From positions 1,550,001 to 1,614,000 of the forward strand of contig NZ_JBEPSM010000001.1 of assembly GCF_040548815.1 (NCBI RefSeq): a stretch of DNA of 64,000 nt, given 5' to 3'. Origin of the DNA: Kaistia defluvii. Lineage in GTDB: Bacteria; Pseudomonadota; Alphaproteobacteria; Rhizobiales; Kaistiaceae. Shown here piece by piece: positions 15,476-24,284 of this stretch. Positions within the stretch are counted from its first letter, which is position 1. The number at the start of each line of letters is the position of its first letter. The notes below the pieces were generated by a model, which was given only the letters and a program-made list of their open reading frames with translations, did not search any database and had not been told where the DNA came from. The translations under genes and the position numbers were made by a program.

Positions 15476-16912
15476 TCAGGGCTGCGTGTAGGACGTCTTG
15501 ACCGTCGTGAAGAACTCGGCCGCGTACTTGCCCTGCTCGCGCGGGCCGTAGCTCGAACCCTTCCGGCCGCCGAACGGAACATGGTAGTCGACGCCTGCCG
15601 TCGGCAGGTTGACCATCACCATGCCGGCCTCGGAATTGCGCTTGAAGTGCGTGGCATGCTTCAGGCTCGTCGTGACGATGCCCGAGGCGAGGCCGAACGG
15701 CGTGTCGTTGGCGACAGCCAGCGCTTCCTCGTAGTCCTTGACCTTGATCACGCTGGCGACCGGGCCGAAGACTTCTTCCTTGTTGATGCGCATGTCCGGC
15801 GTGGTGCCGGTGAACAGCGCCGGCTGCAGGAAGAAGCCGGGGTTCTCGCGCTCGATGCGCTGGCCGCCGACGACGAGCGTGCCGCCTTCGTCCTTGGCGA
15901 TCTGGATGTAGTTCTGATCCTGATCGAGCTGGCTCTGGTCGACGACCGGGCCGATATGCGTGCCCTGCTTGATCGCGTCGTCAACGACGAGATCCTTGAT
16001 GCGGGCGGCGAGCGCCTCGACATACTGGTCGTGGATCTTCTCGGTGACGATCAGGCGCGACGACGCCGTGCAACGCTGGCCGGTCGAGAAGAAGGCGCTG
16101 TTCGCCGTGGTTTCGACGGCAACCTTCAGGTCGGCGTCATCGAGCACGATGGTCGGGTTCTTGCCGCCCATTTCGAGCTGGAACTTGCGCATCACCGCGA
16201 TCGAGGCCTCGGCGACCTTCTTGCCGGTGCCGACCGAGCCCGTGAAGCTCAGCGCATTGACCTTCTTCGATTCGAGGATTGCCTGGCCGACGACCGAACC
16301 GCGGCCCATGACCAGGTTGACGACGCCCTTGGGCAGGCCGTTGCGAACCAGGATGTCGACGATCGTCCAGGCGCAGCCCGGAACGAGATCGGCCGGCTTC
16401 AGCACGACGGTGTTGCCATAGGCGATGGCCGGAGCCAGCTTCCAGGCGGGAATGGCGATCGGGAAGTTCCACGGCGTGATCAGACCGACGACGCCGACCG
16501 GCTCGCGGGTAATCGTGACGTCGATGCCCGGACGCACGCTCGGCAGGATCTCACCGGCCAGGCGCAGGGTTTCGCCCGCGAAGAAGTGGAAGATCTGCGC
16601 GGCGCGCATCGTCTCGCCAATGCCCTCGGGAAGGGTCTTGCCTTCCTCGCGCGACAGCAGGCGGCCGATTTCTTCCTTGCGGGCAAGGATTTCGTCGCCG
16701 GTCGCCTTCAGGATGTCGTGGCGCTGCTGGATGCCCGAAAGCGACCAGGTCTTGAAGGCGTCGGCGGCTGCGTCGATCGCGGCCTTGGCGTCTGCCGCCG
16801 TGCCCTGCGCGTATTCGCCGATCACTTCGTTCGTGTTGGACGGGTTGATGTTGGGGCGCGCATCGCCGCCAACCCACTCGCCGCCGATGTAATTCTTGTG
16901 AAGTTCGCTCAT
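15476..16912 (-). CDS. 2-oxoglutarate semialdehyde dehydrogenase-like aldehyde dehydrogenase
   Basis: A 478-residue NAD(P)-dependent aldehyde dehydrogenase from the ATG at 16912 (MSELHKNYIGGEWVGGDARP). PWNFPIAIPAWKLAPA around 147-162 holds Asn149, LEMGGKNP holds the general base Glu247 and FFSTGQRCTASS the catalytic Cys281. The sequence style resembles the 2-oxoglutarate semialdehyde dehydrogenases that finish non-phosphorylating pentose and hexarate pathways. Its neighbours, an AraD1-type protein and a FadR regulator, support that role, although closely related succinate semialdehyde dehydrogenases cannot be excluded by eye. Confidence 0.85.
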   Translation of the reverse strand: MSELHKNYIGGEWVGGDARPNINPSNTNEVIGEYAQGTAADAKAAIDAAADAFKTWSLSGIQQRHDILKATGDEILARKEEIGRLLSREEGKTLPEGIGETMRAAQIFHFFAGETLRLAGEILPSVRPGIDVTITREPVGVVGLITPWNFPIAIPAWKLAPAIAYGNTVVLKPADLVPGCAWTIVDILVRNGLPKGVVNLVMGRGSVVGQAILESKKVNALSFTGSVGTGKKVAEASIAVMRKFQLEMGGKNPTIVLDDADLKVAVETTANSAFFSTGQRCTASSRLIVTEKIHDQYVEALAARIKDLVVDDAIKQGTHIGPVVDQSQLDQDQNYIQIAKDEGGTLVVGGQRIERENPGFFLQPALFTGTTPDMRINKEEVFGPVASVIKVKDYEEALAVANDTPFGLASGIVTTSLKHATHFKRNSEAGMVMVNLPTAGVDYHVPFGGRKGSSYGPREQGKYAAEFFTTVKTSYTQP

Positions 16913-17030
16913 CAGATGATCCTTGAACGTCGTGAACGGGATTCGCCCGGACAAAGCCGGGCGAAGGGGGTGTTGGGAGCAAGGCTCGGAGTTACGCTCT
17001 TGTATCCCTCCAGCCCCCCATGGCCAACCC

Positions 17031-18035
17031 TCAAAGCTGGGTGACCGACACCTTCTCTTCCTTGGCGAAGGCGAGCGGGTTCTTCAGCGCGAGGCCGAAG
17101 GTCTCGGATTCGATGTCGAAAACGTCGCCGGCCTCCGTCTTGACGCCGAAAGCCACGCTCAGCGTCGCCGTGCCATAGGTGTGGACATGCACCTGGCCCG
17201 GACGGCGGAAGAAGTCGTACTTGAAGTGGTGATATTCGAGGTTCGCCAGCGTGTGCGACATGTTGGCCTCGCCCGACAGGAAGGGCTCGTCGAAGATCAC
17301 CTCGTCGCCGCGATGGATGCGCGAACGGCCGCGAACGTCGTCCGGCAGCGCGCCGACCAGCAGCTCCGGGCCGAGCGAGCAGGGACGCAGCTTGGAATGG
17401 GCGAGGTAGAGATAGTTCACCCGCTCCATGATGTGGTCCGAGAACTCGTTGGCGAGAGCGAAACCGATGCGGTAGGGCTGGCCATCGTCGCCGACGATGT
17501 AGACGCCGGCGACTTCCGGCTCTTCGCCGCCATCCTGCGCGAAGGAAGGCGCGGTCAGCGGCTGGCCGGGGCCAACGAGCAGCGCACCGTCACCCTTGTA
17601 GAACCACTCCGGCTGGACGCCCTGCTGGCCGGCGGCCGGCTTGCCGTTCTCCAGGCCCATGCGGAACATCTTCATCGAATCGGTCAGCACTTCCGCCTCG
17701 TCCGGCGTCTTGTGCATCGCGTCGCGCGCCGAAGCCGAACCGAGATGGGTCAGGCCCGTGCCGGTGATGAGCAGATGCGCCGGATCCTCGTGATCGATCG
17801 GGGGCAGCACGCGGCCAGATGCCAGCAGCGCCGCGCGATCGACTTCCTCGGTCGCGCCGGCCGAAGCCTTCTCGACGATCGCCTCGATGCCAGTCTTGGC
17901 AGCAATTGCCGCCTGGGCCAGCGCATAAACGGTGGCATAGCCCGGCACGATGTAGGACCGTTCGCCGGCGCCGTTCGGCACCGTAGCGACGACGGCGCGC
18001 GCGCCTGCCTCGGTCTTGATCTGCATCAGTCTCAT
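17031..18035 (-). CDS. AraD1/GguC family protein (FAH fold)
   Basis: A 334-residue protein of the fumarylacetoacetase-fold AraD1/GguC family, starting MRLMQIKTEAGARAVVATVP. The hydrolase-like active-site block is visible as GLTHLGSASARD, PEWFYKGDG, YIVGDDGQPYRIGFALANEF and PELLVGALPDDVRGRSRI. In oxidative pentose pathways such proteins act as 2-keto-3-deoxy-pentonate dehydratases, giving 2-oxoglutarate semialdehyde for the enzyme encoded 118 bp downstream. The sugar-oxidising and lactonase steps are not in the window. Function is inferred from family and pairing. Confidence 0.8.
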   Translation of the reverse strand: MRLMQIKTEAGARAVVATVPNGAGERSYIVPGYATVYALAQAAIAAKTGIEAIVEKASAGATEEVDRAALLASGRVLPPIDHEDPAHLLITGTGLTHLGSASARDAMHKTPDEAEVLTDSMKMFRMGLENGKPAAGQQGVQPEWFYKGDGALLVGPGQPLTAPSFAQDGGEEPEVAGVYIVGDDGQPYRIGFALANEFSDHIMERVNYLYLAHSKLRPCSLGPELLVGALPDDVRGRSRIHRGDEVIFDEPFLSGEANMSHTLANLEYHHFKYDFFRRPGQVHVHTYGTATLSVAFGVKTEAGDVFDIESETFGLALKNPLAFAKEEKVSVTQL

Positions 18036-18110
18036 CGTTTCTCTCCTGTTGTGCCAAGCGGCCGTCTTCGCATGAGCCCGCGGCCTGTCCTGTATTGCGA
18101 TAGGTATGAA

Positions 18111-18890
18111 CTAGCCGGCGCTGATCTCGCCGTCGGCGTCCGCGTTGCGGCCGACCCAGATGGAATCGAACACATTGCCCTTCGCGTTGCGCAGCAGGCG
18201 GCGCATGGCGAGAAAGGCCTCTTCGGGGTTGCGGTCGCGAATGGCCTCGAAGACGTCCCGGTGCTGGAGCACGGCATCGTCTCCCATGACTGTCCGCCAG
18301 CCGAGCGAAAAGCTGATGACCAGGCCGGATTCGATCAGCCCGCCGACCGAACGAAGCATTGGATTGTGCGAGGCTTCCAGGACGGTCATGTGAAAGGCGA
18401 GATCGGCGCGGATCTGCTCGACGCTGCCGCGATCCCGGTTCTTGATGCCGTCCAGCGCCTTGCCGAGCAGTTCGATCTCCTCGGCCGTGGCGCGCTCGGC
18501 CGCGCGCGACGCGGCGGCCGGCTCGATGATCTCGCGCATCTCGAACAGCGAATGGATGAAATCATCGCTGGGGCGCTGGTCGATCTGCCAATGCAGAACG
18601 TCCGAATCGAGCATGTTCCAGTCGACGCGGGGACGAACCTTGGTGCCGATCTTGGGGCGGGATACCGTCAGGCCCTTGGCCGAGAGCAGCCGGATCGCCT
18701 CGCGGACCGCGGTCCGTGACACGCGGAACTCTTCCTGCACCTTCGGCTCCGTCGGCAGCGTATCGCCCGGATTGTACACGCCGGACACGATCCGGCGGCC
18801 AAGCTCGGCTGCGACCTTGTCTGACAGACTCCCGGAACGTTCCCTGCCAGTCGCGCGAAGCTGTCGCGTCTTATCCTGGGCACCACGCAT
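18111..18890 (-). CDS. GntR/FadR family transcriptional regulator
   Basis: A 259-residue regulator from the ATG at 18890; a further start at 18926 would add 12 residues. The N-terminal winged helix spans about residues 25-90 (LGRRIVSGVYNPGDTLPTEP, FRVSRTAVREAIRLLSAKGL) and an FCD ligand-binding domain follows (HSLFEMREIIEPAAASRAAE, DLAFHMTVLEASHNPML). FCD metal-ligand positions appear kept. It sits upstream and co-oriented with the AraD1 and dehydrogenase genes and probably regulates them in response to a sugar-acid intermediate. Confidence 0.88.
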   Translation of the reverse strand: MRGAQDKTRQLRATGRERSGSLSDKVAAELGRRIVSGVYNPGDTLPTEPKVQEEFRVSRTAVREAIRLLSAKGLTVSRPKIGTKVRPRVDWNMLDSDVLHWQIDQRPSDDFIHSLFEMREIIEPAAASRAAERATAEEIELLGKALDGIKNRDRGSVEQIRADLAFHMTVLEASHNPMLRSVGGLIESGLVISFSLGWRTVMGDDAVLQHRDVFEAIRDRNPEEAFLAMRRLLRNAKGNVFDSIWVGRNADADGEISAG

Positions 18891-18961
18891 TGCCGGGTCC
18901 CTTCCTCGATCCCTGCCTTCATCCAAGACGCGGCACCCCGAGGGAAAGCCGGCCGAATTCC

Positions 18962-18996
18962 ATTATCATAGTATGTTTGATCGGGTGAACTTTCAA
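18962..18996 (-). promoter_or_regulatory. Candidate promoter and operator of the FadR regulator
   Basis: On the minus strand TTGAAA (18991-18996) and TACTAT (18968-18973) are spaced by 17 nt. The -10 zone overlaps a 9-nt palindrome CATA-G-TATG (18967-18975), the kind of short symmetric site used by GntR/FadR proteins. It lies about 75 bp before the regulator start. Confidence 0.45.
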
Positions 18997-19177
18997 CTTG
19001 AATACCAGGAAGCGGGCGGCTCGATACGGATCGTATCCGCTTATAGCCGCTTTCGTCATATGCTTGAAAGCAAAGGTCCTTTGCCGGGCCACCCTGCCCG
19101 CATCCACCGAGTGAAAAGCAGTGCGGGCCCGCCCTCCCGCTTCCGGGACGACGAGCCCGCAATAGGCCGCGAAAGGA

Positions 19178-19888
19178 TCAGCGGGCGCGCTGATTGAAGA
19201 GGATCTTTTGCGCTTCGGCGTCATCCTTCAGGCTGACGGGAGCGACAGGAGCCTGCACCGCCATGCCGCGCGTGACGCCGGGACGCGCATTCATGCGGTC
19301 GATCCAGGCCTTCACATGCGGAAACTCGGTGGTGTCGAACTGCTGGGTTTCCCAGCCGGCCGCCCAGCCGAAAATCGCCATGTCGGCGATGGAGTAATCG
19401 CCGGCGACGAAATCGCGATCCGCGAGACGACGGTTGAGCACGCCGTACAGGCGATGCGTTTCGTCCTGATAGCGCTTGGTGGCGTAGGGAATGCGCTCCG
19501 GCGCATAGACCGAGAAATGGTTGCGCTGGCCGAGCATCGGACCAAAACCGCCCATCTGCCACATCAGCCATTCCTCGACCTCGACGCGGGCGCGCTCATC
19601 GGTCGTCGGATAGAATTTGCCGAACTTGCGGGCAAGATAGAGCAGGATCGCGCCCGACTCGAACACCGAGATCGGCTTGCCGTCCGGGCCCTCGGGATCG
19701 ACAATCGCCGGCATTTTGTTGTTCGGCGAGATCGCCAGGAACTCGGGCTTGAACTGGTCGCCCTTGCCGATATTGACGTAATGCAGGCTGTACGGAACGC
19801 CGAGTTCCTCCAGCATGATCGTGATCTTCTTGCCGTTCGGGGTCGGCCAGTAGTGCAACTCGATCGGTTGGGTCTGTGTATGGGTCAT
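19178..19888 (-). CDS. Glutathione S-transferase family protein (YghU/YfcG-like)
   Basis: A 236-residue GST from the ATG at 19888 (MTHTQTQPIELHYWPTPNGK); longer readings upstream cross GC-rich noncoding sequence. The thioredoxin-fold N-domain shows NGKKITIMLEELGVPYSLHY, the cis-Pro glutathione site NNKMPAIVDPEGPDGKPISV and FESGAILLYLARK. The all-helical C-domain carries DFVAGDYSIADMAIFGW. The pattern matches the Nu-class/YfcG-like disulfide-bond oxidoreductases. A role in glutathione-dependent peroxide or disulfide chemistry is inferred. It appears monocistronic. Confidence 0.88.
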   Translation of the reverse strand: MTHTQTQPIELHYWPTPNGKKITIMLEELGVPYSLHYVNIGKGDQFKPEFLAISPNNKMPAIVDPEGPDGKPISVFESGAILLYLARKFGKFYPTTDERARVEVEEWLMWQMGGFGPMLGQRNHFSVYAPERIPYATKRYQDETHRLYGVLNRRLADRDFVAGDYSIADMAIFGWAAGWETQQFDTTEFPHVKAWIDRMNARPGVTRGMAVQAPVAPVSLKDDAEAQKILFNQRAR

Positions 19889-20115
19889 ACGGAACCTTTG
19901 GCTGTTGCAACGGCTGGCGCATCGACAATCGGCCAGCGATAGGTCGGTCCCCATACATGCGTCGCCACATACGGCAAGGCAAGACATGCAACGTGGATGA
20001 GCCGTCGCGGCGGCCTCCTGCCGGGTGCGCGCAGGCGAGCCTACGGCCTCGGCGCACGGCAACGCCGCGCCCGGACGTCGCCCGAACCGCCTACCAAGTC
20101 GTCTGAGTAGCGGCG

Positions 20116-20322
20116 CTACCCCCGGGGCTCGCGCACGTCGAGTTTCTCGACGGTGAGCGTGCCCACGGACAATCGCTCGATGCGAGCCTCGAGGATGCGA
20201 AGGCGCCCGATGGCCAGTGCGCCGACGGCGATCGCACCGACCGCCGCCGCCCCAACCGCCAATGCGCCCAGCGCCATGGCGCCGCTTGCCCGAGCACCGG
20301 TTACCTGCAAACCCCTGGTCAT
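20116..20322 (-). CDS. 68-residue pentad-repeat protein of unknown function
   Basis: The ATG at 20322 follows a GAGGGACAG ribosome site. From residue 16 to 64 the sequence is a run of ten 5-residue repeats with a branched or aliphatic residue at positions 18, 23, 28, 33, 38, 43, 48, 53, 58 and 63, and a second hydrophobic column at 16, 21, 26 and so on. The first five repeats are nearly pure Gly/Ala (LAVGA, AAVGA, IAVGA), the last five carry alternating charges (LRILE, ARIER, LSVGT, LTVEK, LDVRE). This suggests a small beta-helix or solenoid, perhaps membrane-associated at its N-terminal half. I know of similar uncharacterised proteins but no function. Confidence 0.65.
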   Translation of the reverse strand: MTRGLQVTGARASGAMALGALAVGAAAVGAIAVGALAIGRLRILEARIERLSVGTLTVEKLDVREPRG

Positions 20323-20401
20323 GGCTGTCCCTCGACAATTCGTTGATTGCAGGGACAACCATAGCGCGGAATCCGGTCCGCGGGAGCGGGCGCGGCCGGG
20401 G

Positions 20402-21883
20402 CTATTCCAGGCCGAGCTTCTTCTTCAGGATGTCGTTGACGACCTGCGGGTTGGCCTTGCCGCCCGAGGCCTTCATGATCTGGCCGACAAACCAGCCGGC
20501 CAGCGTCGGCTTGGCCTTGGCCTGCTCGACCTTCTCCGGGTTGGCGGCGATGATGTCGTCGACCACCTTCTCGATCGCGCCGGTGTCGGTGACCTGCTTC
20601 AGGCCGCGCGCCTCGACGAGCGCCTTCGGGTCGCCGCCCTCGTTCCAGACGATCTCGAACAGATCCTTGGCGATCTTGCCGGAGATGGTGCCATCGCCGA
20701 TCAGGTCGATGATCGCGCCGAGTTGTTCGGCCGAGACCGGGCTCGATGCGATATCCTTGCCGTCCTTGTTCAACCGCGCCGCCAGTTCCTGGGTGACCCA
20801 GTTGGCGGCCGTCTTGGCGTCGCGGCCCTTGGCGACGGCTTCGAAATAGTCGGCCGTATCCCGCTCCAGCACCAGCACGCTGGCATCATAGGGCGAAAGG
20901 CCGAAGTCGCCGATGAAGCGGGCCTTCTTGGCGTCGGGAAGCTCCGGCAAGGCGGCCAGCAGCCCGTCGACCCAGGCCGGCTCCAGTTCGAGCGGCAGCA
21001 GGTCGGGGTCAGGGAAGTAGCGATAGTCATGCGCCTCTTCCTTCGAGCGCATCGACCGGGTTTCGCCCTTGTTCGCGTCGAACAGGCGGGTTTCCTGGTT
21101 GATCGTGCCGCCATCCTCGAGAATGCCGATCTGGCGGCGCGCCTCGTAGTCAACAGCCTGGCCGACGAAGCGGATCGAGTTGACGTTCTTGATCTCGCAG
21201 CGCGTCCCGAGCGCTTCGCCCGGGCGGCGGACGGAGACGTTGACGTCGGCGCGCATCGAGCCTTCGTCCATGTTGCCGTCGCAGGTGCCGAGATAGCGCA
21301 CGATGGTGCGCAGCTTGGTGAGATAGGCCTTGGCCTCGTCGGCCGAACGCAGGTCCGGCTTCGACACGATCTCCATCAGCGCCACGCCCGAGCGATTCAG
21401 ATCGACGAAGCTCATGGTCGGGTGCTGGTCGTGCAGCGACTTGCCGGCGTCCTGCTCCAGATGCAGGCGCTCGATGCCGACGGTCACGCTCTCGCCGCCG
21501 TCGAGATCGATCACGATCTCGCCCTCGCCGACGATCGGCTGCTTGAACTGCGAGATCTGATAGCCCTGCGGCAGGTCCGGATAGAAATAGTTCTTCCGGT
21601 CGAACACGCTGTAGTTGTTGATCTGCGCCTTGAGGCCGAGCCCGGTGCGCACGGCCTGTGCGACGCATTCCTCGTTGATCACGGGCAGCATGCCAGGCAT
21701 GGCCGCGTCGACGAGGCTGACATGGGAGTTCGGCGCGCCGCCAAATTCGGTCGAAGCCCCGGAGAACAGCTTCGACTTCGACAGGACCTGGGCATGGACC
21801 TCAAGGCCGATCACGATCTCCCAGTCCCCGGTCGCGCCTTTGATCAGCTTCTTGGGATCGGGCTGGCGGACAATGGCGTTCAT
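20402..21883 (-). CDS. gatB: Asp/Glu-tRNA(Asn/Gln) amidotransferase subunit B
   Basis: A full-length 493-residue GatB. The family signature is plain: [20 protein letters not shown] near 22-41, [40 protein letters not shown], and the C-terminal YqeY-like tail ([20 protein letters not shown]). With GatA and GatC it converts misacylated Glu-tRNA(Gln) or Asp-tRNA(Asn) to the cognate amide. The gltX gene for glutamyl-tRNA synthetase is also in the window, as expected for an organism using the indirect Gln pathway. gatA and gatC are not in the window. Confidence 0.97.
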   Translation of the reverse strand: MNAIVRQPDPKKLIKGATGDWEIVIGLEVHAQVLSKSKLFSGASTEFGGAPNSHVSLVDAAMPGMLPVINEECVAQAVRTGLGLKAQINNYSVFDRKNYFYPDLPQGYQISQFKQPIVGEGEIVIDLDGGESVTVGIERLHLEQDAGKSLHDQHPTMSFVDLNRSGVALMEIVSKPDLRSADEAKAYLTKLRTIVRYLGTCDGNMDEGSMRADVNVSVRRPGEALGTRCEIKNVNSIRFVGQAVDYEARRQIGILEDGGTINQETRLFDANKGETRSMRSKEEAHDYRYFPDPDLLPLELEPAWVDGLLAALPELPDAKKARFIGDFGLSPYDASVLVLERDTADYFEAVAKGRDAKTAANWVTQELAARLNKDGKDIASSPVSAEQLGAIIDLIGDGTISGKIAKDLFEIVWNEGGDPKALVEARGLKQVTDTGAIEKVVDDIIAANPEKVEQAKAKPTLAGWFVGQIMKASGGKANPQVVNDILKKKLGLE

Positions 21884-21956
21884 GCGAAAAAGCTCCGAAT
21901 AGAATACTGATCATCCGGTTAGAGCCTCGCGCGCCTTCCGGCAAGGCTTGTCGGTC

Positions 21957-21982
21957 AAAACGGCGCGCGAGCGGCGCGCCGT
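21957..21982 (-). terminator. Terminator of creA
   Basis: A 9-bp stem (ACGGCGCGC with GCGCGCCGT, 5-nt loop) followed on the minus strand by TTTTGACC lies 11 bp past the creA stop, between creA and gatB. Confidence 0.6.
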
Positions 21983-21992
21983 CCTCCCCGCA

Positions 21993-22508
21993 CTACTGGA
22001 TGAAATCACCGCATTTGGCGGCGGGCGCGTCGCCCCAAGGCATGATCGGCACGCTGGAAATCGAATTCTTCGGGCTGCCGTCGACCAGCTTGTCGGAATA
22101 GACGAGATAGACCAGCACGTTGCGCTTCGCGTCGCAGCCGCGGGAAATCCGCATCTTCTTGAACCAGATCGAGCGGCGCTGATTGAACATCTCGCTGCCC
22201 TGGCCGATCTTGTTCTTGAACTGGATCGGACCGACCTGGCGGCAGGCGAGAGAAACGTCCGACGTCTCCTCGGCGACCCCGAACATGCCGGCCACGCCGC
22301 CGCGCTCGGCGGCCGCGAAATAGCAGGCGACCCCCTCCACCTCCGGGTCATCGATGGCATAGGTCGCGATCTTGTCGTTCGGCGTCACCCATTTGAAGGT
22401 GGTCGATTCCTTGAAGATCAGGTCGGGATCGGCCGCCAGCGCCGGTGCGGCGCAGGCCAGCAGGGTGACGGTGGTCAAGGCGGCGGTCAGGGCGGGTCCG
22501 AGGCGCAT
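21993..22508 (-). CDS. creA: CreA family periplasmic protein
   Basis: A 171-residue secreted protein; the ATG at 22508 opens a signal peptide ending APALA-AD near residue 26. CreA features are ADPDLIFKESTTFKWVTPND, VEGVACYFAAAERGGVAG, CRQVGPI and VFFKKMRISRGCDAKRNVLV-like segments (here SIWFKKMRISRGCDAKRNVL) followed by YLVYSDKLVDGSPKNSISSV. The family is conserved in proteobacteria but its biochemical role is unknown. The cysteines at the start of the mature domain and in RGCDAK may form a disulfide. It is monocistronic with its own terminator. Confidence 0.9.
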   Translation of the reverse strand: MRLGPALTAALTTVTLLACAAPALAADPDLIFKESTTFKWVTPNDKIATYAIDDPEVEGVACYFAAAERGGVAGMFGVAEETSDVSLACRQVGPIQFKNKIGQGSEMFNQRRSIWFKKMRISRGCDAKRNVLVYLVYSDKLVDGSPKNSISSVPIMPWGDAPAAKCGDFIQ

Positions 22509-22588
22509 GGTGTTCTCCGAGGCAAAGCGTGCGCCCAATATAGGAAGGCGCAGCGCCACAACGAGTCCCGCCGGCAAAAGCGCCTGGA

Positions 22589-24025
22589 TCAGTGAACCGA
22601 GATCGGCGCCACGATGGGCTCGGTGCCGCCGCGCATCAGGCCGAGTTGCTCGCGCCGCAGCCAGCGCACGATCAGGAGTGCCGAGACGACGGCTAGGCCC
22701 GTGGCCAGCCCGATCCAGATGCCGATGCCCTCCAGCCTGACCCAGAAGCCCAGGAGAACGCTGAGACTGAGGCCGACGCCCCAGAAGCCCAGCCCGGCAT
22801 AGATCATCGGGACGCGCGCATCATGCAGGCCGCGCAGCATGCCGCCGGCGATCGCCTGCGCGCCGTCGAAAACCTGGAACAGGGCCGCGATGCCGAGGAA
22901 CGACACTGCGAGCGCAATGACCTCGGCATTGGACGGATCGGTGCGGTCGAGGAAAATGCCGATCAGCGTTTCCGGCACCAGGAACATCATCACGGCCGTG
23001 CAGGCCATGAAGCCGACGCCCAGCACGAAGGGCGTCCAGCCGGCGCGGCGGATGGCGGCCGTATCGCCGGAGCCATAGGCGATGCCGACGCGCACGGTGG
23101 CGGCCTGCGAGAAGCCGAGCGGCACCATGAAGCAGAGCGACGCGATCTGGATGGCGATGGCGTGGGCGGCCACCGACGAGGCGCCGATCAGGCCCATCAG
23201 GAAGACCGCGGCGTTGAAGATGGTGACTTCCAGGCCCACCGCGATCGCCATGGGCAGGCCGAGCCGCCAGAGCGCGAGGAAGCGCGGCCAGTCGGCGCGC
23301 CAGAAGCGGCCAAAGACGCGATAGCGCCGGAACTGGCGATCCCGGACGCAGACCAGCGCCATGCCGAGGAACATCAGCGTCGCCGACAGAGTGCTGCCGA
23401 TGCCCGCGCCGAACATGCCGAGCGCCGGCAGGCCAAAATGGCCGAACACCAGCGCCCAGACGATGAGCGCATTGAAGACGACGCCGGCCATGCCGACCAC
23501 GAGCGACCAGAACGGCCGCTCCAGCGCGGCGATGAAGGAGCGCAGCACCAGATACCAGAGGAACGGCAGGATCGCCCATTGCATGCCGCGCATGTAGAGC
23601 GCGGCGAGATGGGCGAGAGCTGGATCCTGCCCGAGCCACAGCAGCAGCCGCTCGGTGTTCCAGAGCACGATCCAGAATGGCACCGTGATGGCAACCGAGG
23701 CCCAAAGACCCTGGCGGACGGTCCGGCGCACTTCGCGCACTGCGTGGCGATTGCGGCCGCGTTCCCGCGCCACCATCGGCGATACCGCTGAGACCAGGCC
23801 GATGCCGAAGATCAGCAATGCGAAATAGAGATTCGTCGCCAGCGCGCTGGCCGCGAGATGGTTCGCGCCCACCCAGCCGAGAATCACCACATCCGTCGCG
23901 GTGATGACCGTCTGCGCCAGATTGGTGAGGATCAGCGGCAGCGACAGCAGGATGGTCGCCCGGATTTCGGTCAGCCAGGGATAGCCCCTGTCGGCCCCCA
24001 CGGGGGTCCATGCGCGCGCAGTCAT
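22589..24025 (-). CDS. MATE family multidrug/toxin exporter
   Basis: A 478-residue inner-membrane antiporter with about 12 hydrophobic helices in two homologous halves. Family signatures include LPLILTNLAQTVITATDVVI in helix 1, VGANHLAASALATNLYF and, in the second half, HAIAIQIASLCFMVPLGFSQ with AATVRVGIAYGSGD. NorM-type proteins export cationic drugs or metabolites in exchange for Na+ or H+. Substrate is not predictable here. It is divergent from the DUF2865 gene and 80 bp upstream of creA on the same strand. Confidence 0.92.
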   Translation of the reverse strand: MTARAWTPVGADRGYPWLTEIRATILLSLPLILTNLAQTVITATDVVILGWVGANHLAASALATNLYFALLIFGIGLVSAVSPMVARERGRNRHAVREVRRTVRQGLWASVAITVPFWIVLWNTERLLLWLGQDPALAHLAALYMRGMQWAILPFLWYLVLRSFIAALERPFWSLVVGMAGVVFNALIVWALVFGHFGLPALGMFGAGIGSTLSATLMFLGMALVCVRDRQFRRYRVFGRFWRADWPRFLALWRLGLPMAIAVGLEVTIFNAAVFLMGLIGASSVAAHAIAIQIASLCFMVPLGFSQAATVRVGIAYGSGDTAAIRRAGWTPFVLGVGFMACTAVMMFLVPETLIGIFLDRTDPSNAEVIALAVSFLGIAALFQVFDGAQAIAGGMLRGLHDARVPMIYAGLGFWGVGLSLSVLLGFWVRLEGIGIWIGLATGLAVVSALLIVRWLRREQLGLMRGGTEPIVAPISVH

Positions 24026-24284
24026 GATTCAAACGGCTCTCTTGGTGGAGGGTGCGGGGAAACCCGCGACGCCAGCGCGCCACCTAGTCACACCCGAGGC
24101 AAAATGACCAACCAAAGATCGTGATATCTGCCATCAGCGCGGTCGGGGACGGCGTTTGCCTCACCGCTTTGTGGCAAAAGCGCGGCCCGCATGATGACCA
24201 TCCGGCCCATCCGTGCTATTGGCGTCTTGCCCCCGGGGCAGCTTTGGCAGGCAGGCGCAGCGCATGCGATTAAGGGCCACATCC

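Noticed and set aside
15011..17044. Plus-strand open frame of about 680 codons
   Set aside because: Antisense shadow of the ArsR regulator and the aldehyde dehydrogenase; no recognisable domains.
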